Shown: positions 46,638-56,310, counted from the stretch's first letter. The stretch is 64,000 nucleotides of DNA from JBBKWU01 sp037969035 (GCA_037969035.1 JBBKWU010000023.1:39275-103274); one strand, 5' to 3'. A program made the numbers and translations. The notes: generated by a model not told the origin, from the sequence alone.

Positions 46638-47477
46638 ATGAGCGCGCCAGACTGGGACAGCCTGCCGCCACTTCGCGACGTTATTGCCACCCATAATTTA
46701 CGTGCCGAGAAAAGATTCGGGCAGAACTTTCTGCTGGACGGCAATATCACAGATAAAATAGCACGTGTTGCTGGCGATATCACAGATACAACCGTCTTTG
46801 AAATTGGCCCTGGCCCTGGTGGCCTAACCCGTAGCTTGCTCAAAGCAGGGGCAAAAAAAGTCATCGCCATTGAAATTGACCCGCGCGCCGTTGCCGCACT
46901 CAAAGATTTACAAGATGTCGCAGGCGATCGCCTTGAGATTATCAGTGCTGATGCGCTGAAAGCCGACCTCACGGCACTGGCACCAAACACAAAGCGCGCC
47001 ATTGTTGCCAACCTGCCCTATAACGTGGCGACACCGCTTTTGATTAACTGGCTGCGGCAAGTCCGCGAAGACGAGAACAACTTCACCAGCATGACCCTCA
47101 TGTTCCAAAAAGAGGTCGCCGACCGCATTACCGCCAAACCGAGCACCAAATCTTACGGGCGTTTATCGATATTGTGCCAATGGCTTTGCGAGACCCGCAA
47201 TTGCTTTATGCTGCCGCCCTCGGCCTTTACCCCACCACCAAAGATAAACTCTGGTGTCGTGCATTTTAAACCAAGACCACACACCGCAGACATGCCTCAC
47301 TTTGAAACCATCGGTCAAATCACGGCGGCCGCTTTCGGGCAACGTCGTAAAATGCTGCGCTCCAGCCTATCCATCCATGAACAAGCCATGGAAAAAGCAG
47401 GTATCGACCCAACAAAACGCGCAGAAAATCTCGATATCTCACAATTTCTAGACATCGCCCGCCATATCAGCACGTAA
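46638..47477 (+). CDS. rsmA: 16S rRNA dimethyladenosine transferase RsmA/KsgA
   Basis: 279 residues. Dimethylates two adjacent adenines in helix 45 of 16S rRNA. Motifs: KRFGQNFLLD at the N-terminus, SAM-binding EIGPGPGGLT (55-64), acidic EIDPR, and catalytic NLPYN (125-129). Full length for the family. Confidence 0.97.
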   Translation: MSAPDWDSLPPLRDVIATHNLRAEKRFGQNFLLDGNITDKIARVAGDITDTTVFEIGPGPGGLTRSLLKAGAKKVIAIEIDPRAVAALKDLQDVAGDRLEIISADALKADLTALAPNTKRAIVANLPYNVATPLLINWLRQVREDENNFTSMTLMFQKEVADRITAKPSTKSYGRLSILCQWLCETRNCFMLPPSAFTPPPKINSGVVHFKPRPHTADMPHFETIGQITAAAFGQRRKMLRSSLSIHEQAMEKAGIDPTKRAENLDISQFLDIARHIST

Positions 47478-47519
47478 CCCGAGCAATCGACGCATAAAAG
47501 GCGCAAAGAGGCACAAAAA

Positions 47520-47545
47520 AAGCGCATATAATATGCGCTTCCCTC
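47520..47545. terminator. Bidirectional terminator between rsmA and the flaG-like gene
   Basis: AAGCGCATAT / ATATGCGCTT is an almost perfect palindrome (47520-47540) with an A-run before and a T-containing run after, between two convergent genes. Confidence 0.65.
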
Positions 47546-47571
47546 TATATTTCTTTTATATCTATCCTATT

Positions 47572-48015
47572 TTAGGCGAAAATCGATACGCCCGCGCTCT
47601 CAAGCTGCTGTCCACTAGCCGATGCACTGGCAAATGCTGCTGATTGCTGTGCAGGAATGGCTGTGTTTTGCACTTGCGCTGTCTGCGTTTGTGTCGGTGC
47701 AGGTGGCGGAGCATCAATTTTTTGCTGTGCCTCAAACACGACTTCACTTTTTGTTGTCTGCTTTGGCTGAACATAATCTTGCGATGCGGATTGGTTGATC
47801 GCGACACCTGTCTCACTATTTCTGATTTGAAGAACAATTTGCTCGTTCGCCGCATCTACAAAGATAAACGGGCTAACAAACGGCGCAGACCCAGTGGATG
47901 CGGCCTTTTGTACACGATCAGGATTAGCCGCCAGAGACTCTGACGAACTCGTCTGAAGCGCGACAGGCTGTATAAGCGCTGAGTTCTGCAATGATGAATA
48001 AACTGCTTCCAACAT
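47572..48015 (-). CDS. FlaG-like protein
   Basis: 147 residues from ATG 48015 (GGAAAG upstream; an in-frame TTG at 48039 is possible). The centre, VSPFIFVDAANEQIVLQIRNSETGVAINQ, resembles the FlaG domain (beta strand, VVxIxDxxTGEVI). The C-terminus is Gln/Ala/Ser/Thr-rich. FlaG influences filament length in other bacteria; the match is partial. Confidence 0.6.
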   Translation of the reverse strand: MLEAVYSSLQNSALIQPVALQTSSSESLAANPDRVQKAASTGSAPFVSPFIFVDAANEQIVLQIRNSETGVAINQSASQDYVQPKQTTKSEVVFEAQQKIDAPPPAPTQTQTAQVQNTAIPAQQSAAFASASASGQQLESAGVSIFA

Positions 48016-48039
48016 ATTGTTGCTTTCCGTGTTTCCCAA

Positions 48040-48425
48040 TAAATAAAATACCCTAATATCATATTACCGCAAATAGGCACAAAAGTCAAACAATTTGCGC
48101 CCTACGCCTATAATAATACAACAATATCATAACCACGGCTCCGCCCCATAATAGAATGATTTGTATGTATTTTTAGCTCAATCTTAAGCTCGTTTTTATA
48201 TAATAAGAGGAGACTTACATATGGAATATTATCGCGCAAAATTTATTGTTTCAAGGCGAACGTAACGTGACCGCCACCAAAGAAACAATAAGAATGATAA
48301 GAAAGAGATCATGAAGGGTTTGCGTGATTCGTTAATATAAAGTATTCTATAGTTTGAATATTTAAGTCCCGCCCTTCTGGTCCAGAATTTTAAAATAATT
48401 ATAAGCACATAAAAAGGTCATTTTA
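48040..48425. other. Region upstream of fliF
   Basis: 386 bases without a large gene. It is AT-rich, contains one 14-codon ORF with a good SD at 48221, and shows no sigma-54 site; no CtrA box (TTAA-N7-TTAA) was found either. A TATAAT at 48199 lacks a -35. Confidence 0.6.
48221..48265 (+). CDS. 14-residue ORF upstream of fliF
   Basis: Reads MEYYRAKFIVSRRT then TAA. AGAGGAG precedes the ATG at good spacing. It lies 160 bases before the fliF start. Unknown; a leader peptide or a chance ORF. Confidence 0.3.
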   Translation: MEYYRAKFIVSRRT

Positions 48426-50075
48426 GTGAATAGCTTTTTAGAAACATTAAAACAGCTTGGCCCCGCAAGACTAGCCGTATTAGGCGGCGTTCTTGTGTCG
48501 CTTCTGATTTTCTTCGTTTTCGTATCCATGCGTATTTCAACGCCTGAATACAGCCTGCTCTATGATGAGCTGGCAATGTCGGATTCATCGGCAATGGCGG
48601 CAAAACTGGATGAAAACGAGATCTCTTACGAAGTATCAACCGATGGTTCGCGCATTTTTGTTTCTGAATCCGAAGTCTCTCGTGCCCGTATGTTGCTGGC
48701 GCAAGAAGGTCTGCCAAGCGGCGGCTCAATGGGTTATGAAATTTTTGACCAACAATCAAGTTTTGGCACAACAAATTTTGTGCAAAACATCAACCAAGTC
48801 CGTGCACTTGAAGGCGAACTCGCCCGCACAATCGGACATATCGAACAAATCCGCAGCGCACGTGTGCATCTTGTTTTGCCACAGCGTGAGTTGTTTAGCC
48901 GTGAATCGCGCCCTGCCAGTGCCAGCGTTTTCCTAACATTACGCGGTAACGGCTCGCTTGGGCGTGAGCAAATTGTTTCCATTCAATCGCTTGTATCCTC
49001 TGCTGTGCCACAGCTTAAATCAAATGCTGTGTCCATTATCGACAGCAACGGCAATCTTTTGGCGCAGCCAGAAGGTGACGAAACATCGTTGATGACGATG
49101 AAAGCCGAAGAAATGCGCCGCAACTACGAACAACGCCTGACGCATTCAATCGAAGACATGATTGGCCGCATCGTTGGTTACGGCAATGTCCGCGCAAATG
49201 TAACGGCTGACCTGAACTTTGACCGCACAAGCATCAATGAAGAGCTTTATGATCCTGAAAGTGCTGTTATCCGTTCATCACAACTGGTCGAGGAAAGCAA
49301 CACAGAGCGTGACCCGCCATCTGGTGATGTGTCCGTACAACAAAACCTTCCGGGTATTGCTGGCGATCTATTTGACGGGCAAGCCCCAACCGCGCAAGGC
49401 AACCGTCTTGAAGAAACAACAAACTACGAAATAAGCCGCACCGTTCGCAGTACCGTAAGCGAGATGGGCGAAGTGAAAAAACTATCCGTCGCTGTTTTGG
49501 TGGATGGTAATTACACAACAAACGCAGAAGGTGAGCGCATTTACGAAGAGCGCAACCAACAAGAGCTTGATAACATTGCGGCTCTCGTGCGCTCTGCTAT
49601 CGGCTTTAGCGAAGATCGCGGCGATTCAATCGAAGTTGTGAATATGAAATTTGCCAGCCTCGAAGCCGAAGATACGGCTATTGACCTGAACCTTCTGTTT
49701 GGGTTTGAACGCGCTGATTTACTGGATGCTGTTGAAATCATCACCGTTGCCATCATGATTATTCTTGTGATTTTACTGGTTGTGCAGCCGATGATCGGAC
49801 GTCTTCTGGCCACATCCGAAGGCGACGAGATGGACAAAACTCTCGCGCAAGACCTTCTTTCTGGTCGCATGGCAAGCCCTGCCCTCGAAGGGCCTTCAGA
49901 CAGCGAGTTTAATCCTCCCGCGCTGGAAGAAGATGAAGAAGATAGCTTGATTGATATGAACCGCGTTGAAGGTAAGGTTAAAGCCTCTTCCGTGAAGAAA
50001 GTCGAAGACATTGTTGATGGTTATCCCGCGGAGACAGTTTCTGTTATCCGTAGCTGGATGAGCTCGGAAAGTTAA
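48426..50075 (+). CDS. fliF: Flagellar MS-ring protein FliF
   Basis: 549 residues, GTG start with AAGG eight bases upstream. Membrane helices at about 14-36 and 437-460 flank the periplasmic ring-building domains; LAQEGLPSGGSMGYEIFD, LEGELARTIGHIEQIRSARVHLVLP and NYEISRTVRSTVSEMGEVKKLSVAVLVDG are diagnostic. The C-terminal tail (VEDIVDGYPAETVSVIRSWM) binds FliG. First gene of fliF-fliG-fliH-fliN-motA-MTase-flbD. Confidence 0.96.
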   Translation: MNSFLETLKQLGPARLAVLGGVLVSLLIFFVFVSMRISTPEYSLLYDELAMSDSSAMAAKLDENEISYEVSTDGSRIFVSESEVSRARMLLAQEGLPSGGSMGYEIFDQQSSFGTTNFVQNINQVRALEGELARTIGHIEQIRSARVHLVLPQRELFSRESRPASASVFLTLRGNGSLGREQIVSIQSLVSSAVPQLKSNAVSIIDSNGNLLAQPEGDETSLMTMKAEEMRRNYEQRLTHSIEDMIGRIVGYGNVRANVTADLNFDRTSINEELYDPESAVIRSSQLVEESNTERDPPSGDVSVQQNLPGIAGDLFDGQAPTAQGNRLEETTNYEISRTVRSTVSEMGEVKKLSVAVLVDGNYTTNAEGERIYEERNQQELDNIAALVRSAIGFSEDRGDSIEVVNMKFASLEAEDTAIDLNLLFGFERADLLDAVEIITVAIMIILVILLVVQPMIGRLLATSEGDEMDKTLAQDLLSGRMASPALEGPSDSEFNPPALEEDEEDSLIDMNRVEGKVKASSVKKVEDIVDGYPAETVSVIRSWMSSES

Positions 50076-50099
50076 ACGTAAAAGGTATAAGAAGCGAAT

Positions 50100-51116
50100 A
50101 TGCGGACACGTGAAGATTACAGAACACTAACCGGCACCGAAAAAGCCGCCATCTTTTTGCTTGCTCTGGGTGAAGATTACACCGCCAAGATATTTGAGCA
50201 TATGGATGATGAGGAAATCATGGAGATTTCCCAAACGATGGCGGGCTTGGGCAAAGTAAACTCGAACGTTGTCGAGCGCCTGTTTGTGGATTTTGCGGAA
50301 CAGATGAGCTCCACAAGCTCGCTCGTTGGTTCACTCGACAGTACAGAGCGCCTACTGACCCGTGTTTTAGGTAGTGATAAAGTTGAGCAGATCATGGAGG
50401 AAATCCGTGGTCCTGCTGGTCGTACCATGTGGGAAAAGCTTGGTAACGTGAACGAAGAAATTCTCGCCAACTTCTTGCAAAAAGAATATCCGCAGACTGT
50501 GTCAGTGGTTTTATCCAAAATTCAGACCGAACACGCCGCGCGCGTCCTTGCGATGCTGCCTGAGAACTTCGCGCTTGAGGTTATTCACCGCATGTTGCGC
50601 ATGGAAGCCATTCAAAAAGAAGTTCTGGAAGATGTCGAGCGTACATTGCGCACCGAATTCATGTCCAACCTTGCTCGTACACAGCGCCGCGACAGCCATG
50701 AAATGATGGCTGAAATCTTTAACAGCCTCGAGCGCTCTGTTGAAACCAAATTCATGGATGAGCTTGAGAAATCCGTTCCTGAATCTGCCGAGAAGATCCG
50801 CAGTCTCATGTTCACATTCGAAGACTTGCTCAAGCTCGACCCGACAGCCATTCAGACTGTTATTCGCGCCATCGACAAAGACAAACTGCCGCCAGCCTTG
50901 AAAGGCGCGACAGAAACATTGCGCGATCTGTTCTTCTCCAACATGTCCGAACGTGCGGCAAAGATTATGAAAGAAGATATGGGCGCGATGGGGCCTATCC
51001 GTCTCAAGGAAGTCGAAGAGGCACAACAATATATCGTCAATGTCACCAAAGATCTTGAATCGCGTGGCGAGATTGTCGTTTCCACCGGTAACGATGACGA
51101 CGAACTGATCTATTAG
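50100..51116 (+). CDS. fliG: Flagellar switch protein FliG
   Basis: 338 residues. Rotor protein binding FliF, FliM and the stator. [15 protein letters not shown] at the N-terminus, the [12 protein letters not shown] middle motif, and the C-terminal torque helix ([30 protein letters not shown]...[30 protein letters not shown]) with its charged residues are all intact. Confidence 0.97.
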   Translation: MRTREDYRTLTGTEKAAIFLLALGEDYTAKIFEHMDDEEIMEISQTMAGLGKVNSNVVERLFVDFAEQMSSTSSLVGSLDSTERLLTRVLGSDKVEQIMEEIRGPAGRTMWEKLGNVNEEILANFLQKEYPQTVSVVLSKIQTEHAARVLAMLPENFALEVIHRMLRMEAIQKEVLEDVERTLRTEFMSNLARTQRRDSHEMMAEIFNSLERSVETKFMDELEKSVPESAEKIRSLMFTFEDLLKLDPTAIQTVIRAIDKDKLPPALKGATETLRDLFFSNMSERAAKIMKEDMGAMGPIRLKEVEEAQQYIVNVTKDLESRGEIVVSTGNDDDELIY

Positions 51117-51120
51117 GATC

Positions 51121-51927
51121 ATGGATATGTCAGACCAAGACACATTACCGAACAAGCAAAAACCGCAGCAAACGGGGCAACAGGCAGGACAGACAGGGAA
51201 GAAAAAATTTCTGTTTGATCAGCATAATTTTGATGAAGGCCCTGTATCGCTAGAGCCTGAACCAGAAGAACCGCCACCGCCCTCCTTCAGCGAAGAAGAG
51301 CTTGCGCGCACAGGCCGCGATTCCTATCAAAAAGGCTTTAACGAAGGCAAACACGAATCAGACACAAGCCGTGAACGCTACGTTGTTGATTTGTTGGAAA
51401 ACGTGGAAGCACAATTTGCAACGCTATTCACCGCAGAGCAAGAGCGCAACACGCGCTACGAGAATGAATCGGTGCATTTATGCCGCGCCATATTCAAACG
51501 TGCGTTTCCGACATTAAACGAATCACGTGGCCTGCAGGAAATCACAGAAATCATCCACAGCGTTTTGGAATCTCATCGCGAAACACCAGAAATCATCATC
51601 GAGGTTGATCCTGACTTTGTTGATCCGATCGAGAAGAAATTGAAAAAACTCATGAATTCCGAGGGTTTTACAGGGAATTTCACCGTCAAAGGCAATGCAT
51701 CCTGCCGTGTGGGGGACTGTCGTATGAGTTGGAAAGATGGTGGCGCACAGCGTAATGCGGCGCAACTTTCGGAAAAAATACTAAAACAATTAGAAGATAC
51801 TCTTGCTGAGAAGCCATTACTGCACAATAATGGTCAGAAGGATATTGGGACTGTTGCGATGGAAGATGATTCCACACCGCAGGAAAGCACCCCGCCCACC
51901 GATCAGGAAATGGAGCATGAAGAATGA
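51121..51927 (+). CDS. fliH: FliH-like protein (Caulobacter FlbE type)
   Basis: 268 residues. Pro/Gln-rich N-terminus, then a GRDSYQKGFNEGKHESD helix and a C-terminal FliH/V-ATPase-E-like domain (IIEVDPDFVDPIEKKLKKLM...RVGDCRMSWKDGGAQRNA). FliH regulates the export ATPase FliI, which is not in this window. Its position between fliG and fliN equals that of Caulobacter flbE/fliH. Ends overlap fliN by four bases. Confidence 0.85.
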   Translation: MDMSDQDTLPNKQKPQQTGQQAGQTGKKKFLFDQHNFDEGPVSLEPEPEEPPPPSFSEEELARTGRDSYQKGFNEGKHESDTSRERYVVDLLENVEAQFATLFTAEQERNTRYENESVHLCRAIFKRAFPTLNESRGLQEITEIIHSVLESHRETPEIIIEVDPDFVDPIEKKLKKLMNSEGFTGNFTVKGNASCRVGDCRMSWKDGGAQRNAAQLSEKILKQLEDTLAEKPLLHNNGQKDIGTVAMEDDSTPQESTPPTDQEMEHEE

Positions 51928-52325
51928 GCGACGAAACAGAAAACCCTGAAGACGACGCAAACGTAGAAGATAAGGGCAGCGACACAGGCGGCGATATGGG
52001 CGGCATGAAGCTGAACGAAATCGAAGGCTCTGGCCTGCCTAATGATGACGAGCGCGAATATGATATCGGCGAAGCGATGGCTGGCGATGTTACAGCGATC
52101 TACGATATCCCCGTGCAAATTTCCGCCGTACTTGGACGCTCTACCATGCAGGTGAGCCAGCTCTTGAAGCTTGGTCGTGGCGCTGTTGTTGAGCTTGACC
52201 GCAAAGTCGGTGAAGCTATTGATATCTACGTCAACAACCGTCTTGTCGCCCGTGGCGAGGTTGTGGTTGTTGAAGACAAACTCGGCGTAACGATGACAGA
52301 AATTGTTAAATCAGACCGCTCATAG
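51924..52325 (+). CDS. fliN: Flagellar switch protein FliN
   Basis: 133 residues. Acidic N-terminal 50 residues, then a SpoA domain (AIYDIPVQISAVLGRSTMQVSQLLKLGRGAVVELDRKVGEAIDIYVNNRLVARGEVVVVEDKLGVTMTEIV), the FliN hallmark. C-ring component and FliH docking site. Confidence 0.96.
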   Translation: MSDETENPEDDANVEDKGSDTGGDMGGMKLNEIEGSGLPNDDEREYDIGEAMAGDVTAIYDIPVQISAVLGRSTMQVSQLLKLGRGAVVELDRKVGEAIDIYVNNRLVARGEVVVVEDKLGVTMTEIVKSDRS

Positions 52326-52356
52326 TAAATTTTTATCTGTCTGGAGAATATAGAAT

Positions 52357-53193
52357 ATGGCCGCCGACGCAGAAGTTCAATCATCCGCCGATGTCGCAAT
52401 CCGCATCACAGCCCCCGTTCGCAAGCCTGATATTGCCACTATTTTTGGCCTCTCTCTCGCGATTGGCCTTATCATCGCCGCGATTCTAATGGGCAGCAGC
52501 GATGCAAACTTCTTAAACGGCCCCTCTTTCCTCATCGTGGTGCTTGGCACAATGGCCGCCACCAGTGTTTCCTACACTGGCGACGAGCTAAAACACGTTC
52601 CTGGCATTATCGGCAACACGATAATACGCCGTATCCGCAAGCCGTCCAACATGGCAAAACAGTTGATGGACATTTCCTCGCTTGCCCGTAAAAAAGGACT
52701 GCTTGCGCTTTCTAGTATTGATTCAGAACTAAAAAAAGATCCGTTCCTTGCCCGTGCTGTGCAGCTTGTGACTGATGGTTACACACCTGAAGAAGTCGAG
52801 CGTATCTTGGGGCAAGAGATTGATTCCATTTCCGAACGCCACAGACGTTCTGCTGGTGTTGTGCGCCGCGCCTCCGAAGTTGCTCCTGCGATGGGCTTGA
52901 TTGGTACGCTGGTTGGTTTGGTGCAGATGCTTGCCAAACTTGAAGACCCGTCCTCTATTGGCCCTGCGATGGCCGTTGCTTTGCTCACCACGTTTTATGG
53001 TGCGATCATGGGCACGATTGTTCTTGGCCCTCTCTCAGGCAAGTTAGAGCGTAACTCCAACGATGAAATGCTGACCAAAAATTTGGTCTTGATGGCAATG
53101 GCTTCTATCGCGCGTCAAGAAAACCCGCGCCGCCTTGAAATGGTTCTGAACAGCGAATTACCGCCCGAAGAACAAATCAAATATTTCAGCTAG
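52357..53193 (+). CDS. motA: Flagellar stator protein MotA
   Basis: 278 residues, PomA/MotA-type with four membrane segments. Motifs: IATIFGLSLAIGLIIAAILMGSS, the cytoplasmic loop with charged residues, APAMGLIGTLVGLVQMLAKL and AVALLTTFYGAIMGTIVLGPLSGKL. GGAG precedes the ATG. Pairs with MotB encoded 26 kb upstream, an unusual separation. Confidence 0.94.
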   Translation: MAADAEVQSSADVAIRITAPVRKPDIATIFGLSLAIGLIIAAILMGSSDANFLNGPSFLIVVLGTMAATSVSYTGDELKHVPGIIGNTIIRRIRKPSNMAKQLMDISSLARKKGLLALSSIDSELKKDPFLARAVQLVTDGYTPEEVERILGQEIDSISERHRRSAGVVRRASEVAPAMGLIGTLVGLVQMLAKLEDPSSIGPAMAVALLTTFYGAIMGTIVLGPLSGKLERNSNDEMLTKNLVLMAMASIARQENPRRLEMVLNSELPPEEQIKYFS

Positions 53194-53215
53194 AACACTC
53201 GAGCACACTAGAACA

Positions 53216-53863
53216 ATGGATATAGAGCTATCGATCACCCTTCCCTACGGGAAAGAACAAGCGGCACCGCCGTTTGGCAATGATGATGATAAATACTCCG
53301 AATCACTCCCCCGCTATTTCATTGATAAATTGACCAAACCCAAAGCGCGCGTGTTTGACCCGTTTATGGGGCTTGGCACCACCGCCTTTATCGCCGAGGA
53401 CCTATCGCGCATTCCTTACGGTATCGAACATGACGAGATGCGCTGTGAGTGGAGCGCAGGACAGCTTGAAAACTGGATGAACATAAAATGCGATGATGCC
53501 GCGAATATGGACAGGCTCGGCTTTCCAAAGATGGATTTCTGCATTACTTCGCCGCCTTATATGCCGCGCCATCATAAATGGAATCCGCTTTACGGTGGTG
53601 ACCCTGCCAAGGCGGGGTATGATTGCTACCTGCGCCGTATGGGCTTTATCTTTAAAAAGCTCTCCGCACAAATGAAGCGCAATGCCTATGTCGTTGTGCA
53701 TGCCGATAATATGCAACACGGGCAATATTACACGCCGCTTGTGCGCGATTTATCACTGGTGATTGAAAAATCAATGCCGCTTAAGGCAGAAATCATCGTG
53801 AAATGGGACAATGCCACCCCCGAATATCCGCATACGCATTGCTTAGTCTTCAAAAATGCGTAA
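53216..53863 (+). CDS. DNA-methylase-like SAM methyltransferase
   Basis: 215 residues. SAM site DPFMGLGTT (48-56) and catalytic TSPPY (111-115) mark an amino-methyltransferase of the N6-adenine/N4-cytosine superfamily. The order (FxGxG first, then SPPY) is that of alpha or gamma classes, but the protein is too short to hold an obvious target-recognition domain. No restriction enzyme is adjacent. It lies 22 bases after motA and 55 bases before flbD, so it is probably co-transcribed. Substrate (DNA or RNA) unknown. Confidence 0.82.
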   Translation: MDIELSITLPYGKEQAAPPFGNDDDKYSESLPRYFIDKLTKPKARVFDPFMGLGTTAFIAEDLSRIPYGIEHDEMRCEWSAGQLENWMNIKCDDAANMDRLGFPKMDFCITSPPYMPRHHKWNPLYGGDPAKAGYDCYLRRMGFIFKKLSAQMKRNAYVVVHADNMQHGQYYTPLVRDLSLVIEKSMPLKAEIIVKWDNATPEYPHTHCLVFKNA

Positions 53864-53918
53864 AGATAGGGCGTTGTTGAGAAGTAACGATGTGTAATGA
53901 CAAAAGGAAACGACCAAA

Positions 53919-55316
53919 ATGCGTTTAATGATTGTTGGACAACTAGAAGGCTATATCAGTGCCGCAGGGAAAATTGCCCTACAGCGCGGCGCGAAGGTTA
54001 TCCATTGTGAAGATATCGGCCAAGCCCTTGGCGCGCTACGGAATGGTAAAGGCGCTGACCTTGCCATGGTTGATATCAAACAAGACATCAAACAATTCGT
54101 CCTGTCCCTGACCGAAGAACGCATTCACATGCCTGTTGTGGCGTGTGGTATTGGCACCGACGCGCAAGAAGCTGTGCGCGCGATCCAAGATGGTGCCAAA
54201 GAATATGTGCCATTACCACCCGATGCCGATTTAATCGCCGCCGTGATTGCCGCCGTAACAGAAGAAAGCGACAGCATGATTGCGGGAGATCCTGCGATGA
54301 AAAGCGTCATCACCTTTGCCGACCGTGTCGCGCCGAGCGATGCGACTGTGCTTATCACAGGCGAGTCAGGCACTGGTAAAGAAGTCATGTCGACCTACAT
54401 CCACCGCAAATCAAAGCGCAAAGACGAAGCCTTTATTGCACTGAACTGTGCTGCTATTCCTGAAAACCTTTTGGAGTCCGAGCTTTTTGGTCATGAAAAA
54501 GGCGCGTTCACGGGTGCAACCGCCCGTCGCTTGGGTAAATTCGAAGAAGCCCACAAAGGCACGCTATTCCTTGATGAGATTTCAGAAATGCATCCTTCAT
54601 TACAAGCCAAATTGCTGCGCGCGATCCAAGAACGTGAAATCACACGCATCGGTAACAATACACCTGTGAAGGTCGATGTTCGTTTAATCGCAACCTCCAA
54701 CCGCAACCTTGAGGCCTCCGTTGCCAAAGGTGATTTCCGCGAGGATTTGTATTTCCGCCTGAGCGTGACCCCGATTGAGCTGCCGCCGTTGCGCGATCGT
54801 CCGGGTGATATCATTCCGCTGGCAAAGTTTTTTGCTGAGAAATATGCCGCGCAAAACGGCGTTGAGAATAAAAAGCTCTCTGCGGAAACGGAAGCAAAGC
54901 TGAAAGCTGCGCCATGGCGCGGTAATATCCGTGAGTTAGAGAACGTCATCCACCGCGCCGTGCTTGTGTCACTTGAAGACGAAATCGAAGCTGACTCCAT
55001 CCAGATTTCAGGCATCAGCACAAACGCTGCCGCCGCGCATACCGCCGCACAAGCAAGCGCAACACCGCCTGCCGCGACCACACAAACAGCCGCCGCAAAC
55101 ATTGAAAACCCAGGTGCTGTGGAAACACTCGTTGGGCGTACCATTGCCGATGTCGAGCGCGACATGATTATCGACACGCTCGGGCATTGTCTTGGCAACC
55201 GCACGCATGCGTCCAATATTTTGGGAATTTCCATCCGCACACTGCGCAATAAATTGAGCCAGTACAAAGATGAAGGCAAAGATATCCCCGCCGCAGGAAG
55301 TGGCAGCGGGAATTAG
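53919..55316 (+). CDS. flbD: Sigma-54 activator FlbD
   Basis: 465 residues. A degenerate receiver domain (1-115) keeps D52 but lacks the usual acidic pair; then the AAA+ sigma-54 activator domain with Walker A GESGTGKE (148-155) and the GAFTGA loop (195-200); an Ala/Thr-rich linker; and a C-terminal Fis-type HTH (LGNRTHASNILGISIRTLRNKLSQY). MPVVACGIGTDAQEAVRAIQDGAKEYVPLPPDADLIAAVIAAV is strongly FlbD-like. Activates sigma-54 flagellar promoters such as those at 31124 and 37600; FliX at 35966 is its likely regulator. Confidence 0.95.
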   Translation: MRLMIVGQLEGYISAAGKIALQRGAKVIHCEDIGQALGALRNGKGADLAMVDIKQDIKQFVLSLTEERIHMPVVACGIGTDAQEAVRAIQDGAKEYVPLPPDADLIAAVIAAVTEESDSMIAGDPAMKSVITFADRVAPSDATVLITGESGTGKEVMSTYIHRKSKRKDEAFIALNCAAIPENLLESELFGHEKGAFTGATARRLGKFEEAHKGTLFLDEISEMHPSLQAKLLRAIQEREITRIGNNTPVKVDVRLIATSNRNLEASVAKGDFREDLYFRLSVTPIELPPLRDRPGDIIPLAKFFAEKYAAQNGVENKKLSAETEAKLKAAPWRGNIRELENVIHRAVLVSLEDEIEADSIQISGISTNAAAAHTAAQASATPPAATTQTAAANIENPGAVETLVGRTIADVERDMIIDTLGHCLGNRTHASNILGISIRTLRNKLSQYKDEGKDIPAAGSGSGN

Positions 55317-55321
55317 TTATT

Positions 55322-55786
55322 TTAATATTTTAACTGAAGAGCAGGGTTTGGATATTGAGCCAGCTTCTCTGCTTCTCCCAAATGTAGAGTGCGCTGAATA
55401 AAATCAGCAACTTTTTCGGGTGTCGAAGAATTTATCTCATCAGCTTCCAAATTGATCCAATCAGCCATCGGAAAGCTCGTAGAAATACGGCAATAAGGCC
55501 CTCCAAAAAATTTAGAGCTTACACCCGCTTTCAAATCGTGACCTATACCCATCTCGTCAAGAGCAGGGATAACAACTTCGTTCATCTTGTCGCACAAATC
55601 ACCCACACGAGCTTTATTCTGCCTAAGCTCAATGAGTTTATTCTCACCCATTGCCCAAGCACCGACTTCATCCAATACGGAATCTCCAATTGCGGGGTAA
55701 TTTTCACCATCATTTGCGCTCGCAAAATTTGCGCAAAGACACAGTACAGTCGCCAAAGTTGTCGTTGATATTAATTTCATAACCAT
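55322..55786 (-). CDS. Exported small protein, paralogue of the 55806 gene
   Basis: 154 residues with a signal peptide (ISTTTLATVLCLCANFASA). The body (VVIPALDEMGIGHDLKAGV...YCRISTSF...TPEKVADFIQRTL) aligns by eye with the following protein. Family unknown to me; converges on flbD. Confidence 0.7.
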   Translation of the reverse strand: MVMKLISTTTLATVLCLCANFASANDGENYPAIGDSVLDEVGAWAMGENKLIELRQNKARVGDLCDKMNEVVIPALDEMGIGHDLKAGVSSKFFGGPYCRISTSFPMADWINLEADEINSSTPEKVADFIQRTLHLGEAEKLAQYPNPALQLKY

Positions 55787-55805
55787 CTCCTTAAAGACTT
55801 AGAGC

Positions 55806-56189
55806 TTACTTCACGCCAAGAATGCGCGGCAAGTTATGCTGTATTCTTTCACGGTCTCTTATCGGTAGATTATCCAGAATTTTGTTAGCGACGTCATCGC
55901 GAACATTTTCAATATAATACGCATTCACCTTAGCCACAAGCGCATCATTTAACCAACCGCCCTTTCTGATTTCGCAGACCGTACCTTCTTCTTTGAAAAC
56001 TGCGCGTAATCTCGTGACAACACCCGCCTCTCTCAACGCAGGAACAGCATGACTGTTAAATTCATCTGCAAATCTTTTAACGACAATGTAATCGTCAATA
56101 CTCTTCGCCGTTTGGTTTTCTAATTCTTCCAGAACACCGCTCGCCATTTTTGAAGCGATAGAACGTACGTTTTTACTTTGTGCTGTCAT
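55806..56189 (-). CDS. Small protein, cytoplasmic paralogue
   Basis: 127 residues, no signal peptide. HAVPALREAGVVTRLRAVF...VCEIRKGG...VRDDVANKILDNL parallels the exported neighbour (shared PALxExG(V/I), Cys-x-Ile and DVA/KVA-x2-I helix). Upstream gene of the pair. Function unknown. Confidence 0.7.
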   Translation of the reverse strand: MTAQSKNVRSIASKMASGVLEELENQTAKSIDDYIVVKRFADEFNSHAVPALREAGVVTRLRAVFKEEGTVCEIRKGGWLNDALVAKVNAYYIENVRDDVANKILDNLPIRDRERIQHNLPRILGVK

Positions 56190-56310
56190 TTTTCTTTTCC
56201 TTTAAATTATTACATAATAAATACATGCCCTTTATATAACACCCATCAAGTTATGCCAATATATTTTTTCTGTATTGCCACAATTCAAAAGCTGCCATAA
56301 AGTGCTTGCG

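Noticed and set aside
48199..48204. TATAAT as a -10 element upstream of fliF
   Set aside because: No -35 at proper distance, and transcription from it would start after the SD of the small ORF.
54491..55279. 262-codon frame antisense to flbD
   Set aside because: Fully inside flbD, Ser/Arg-rich shadow translation with no family resemblance.
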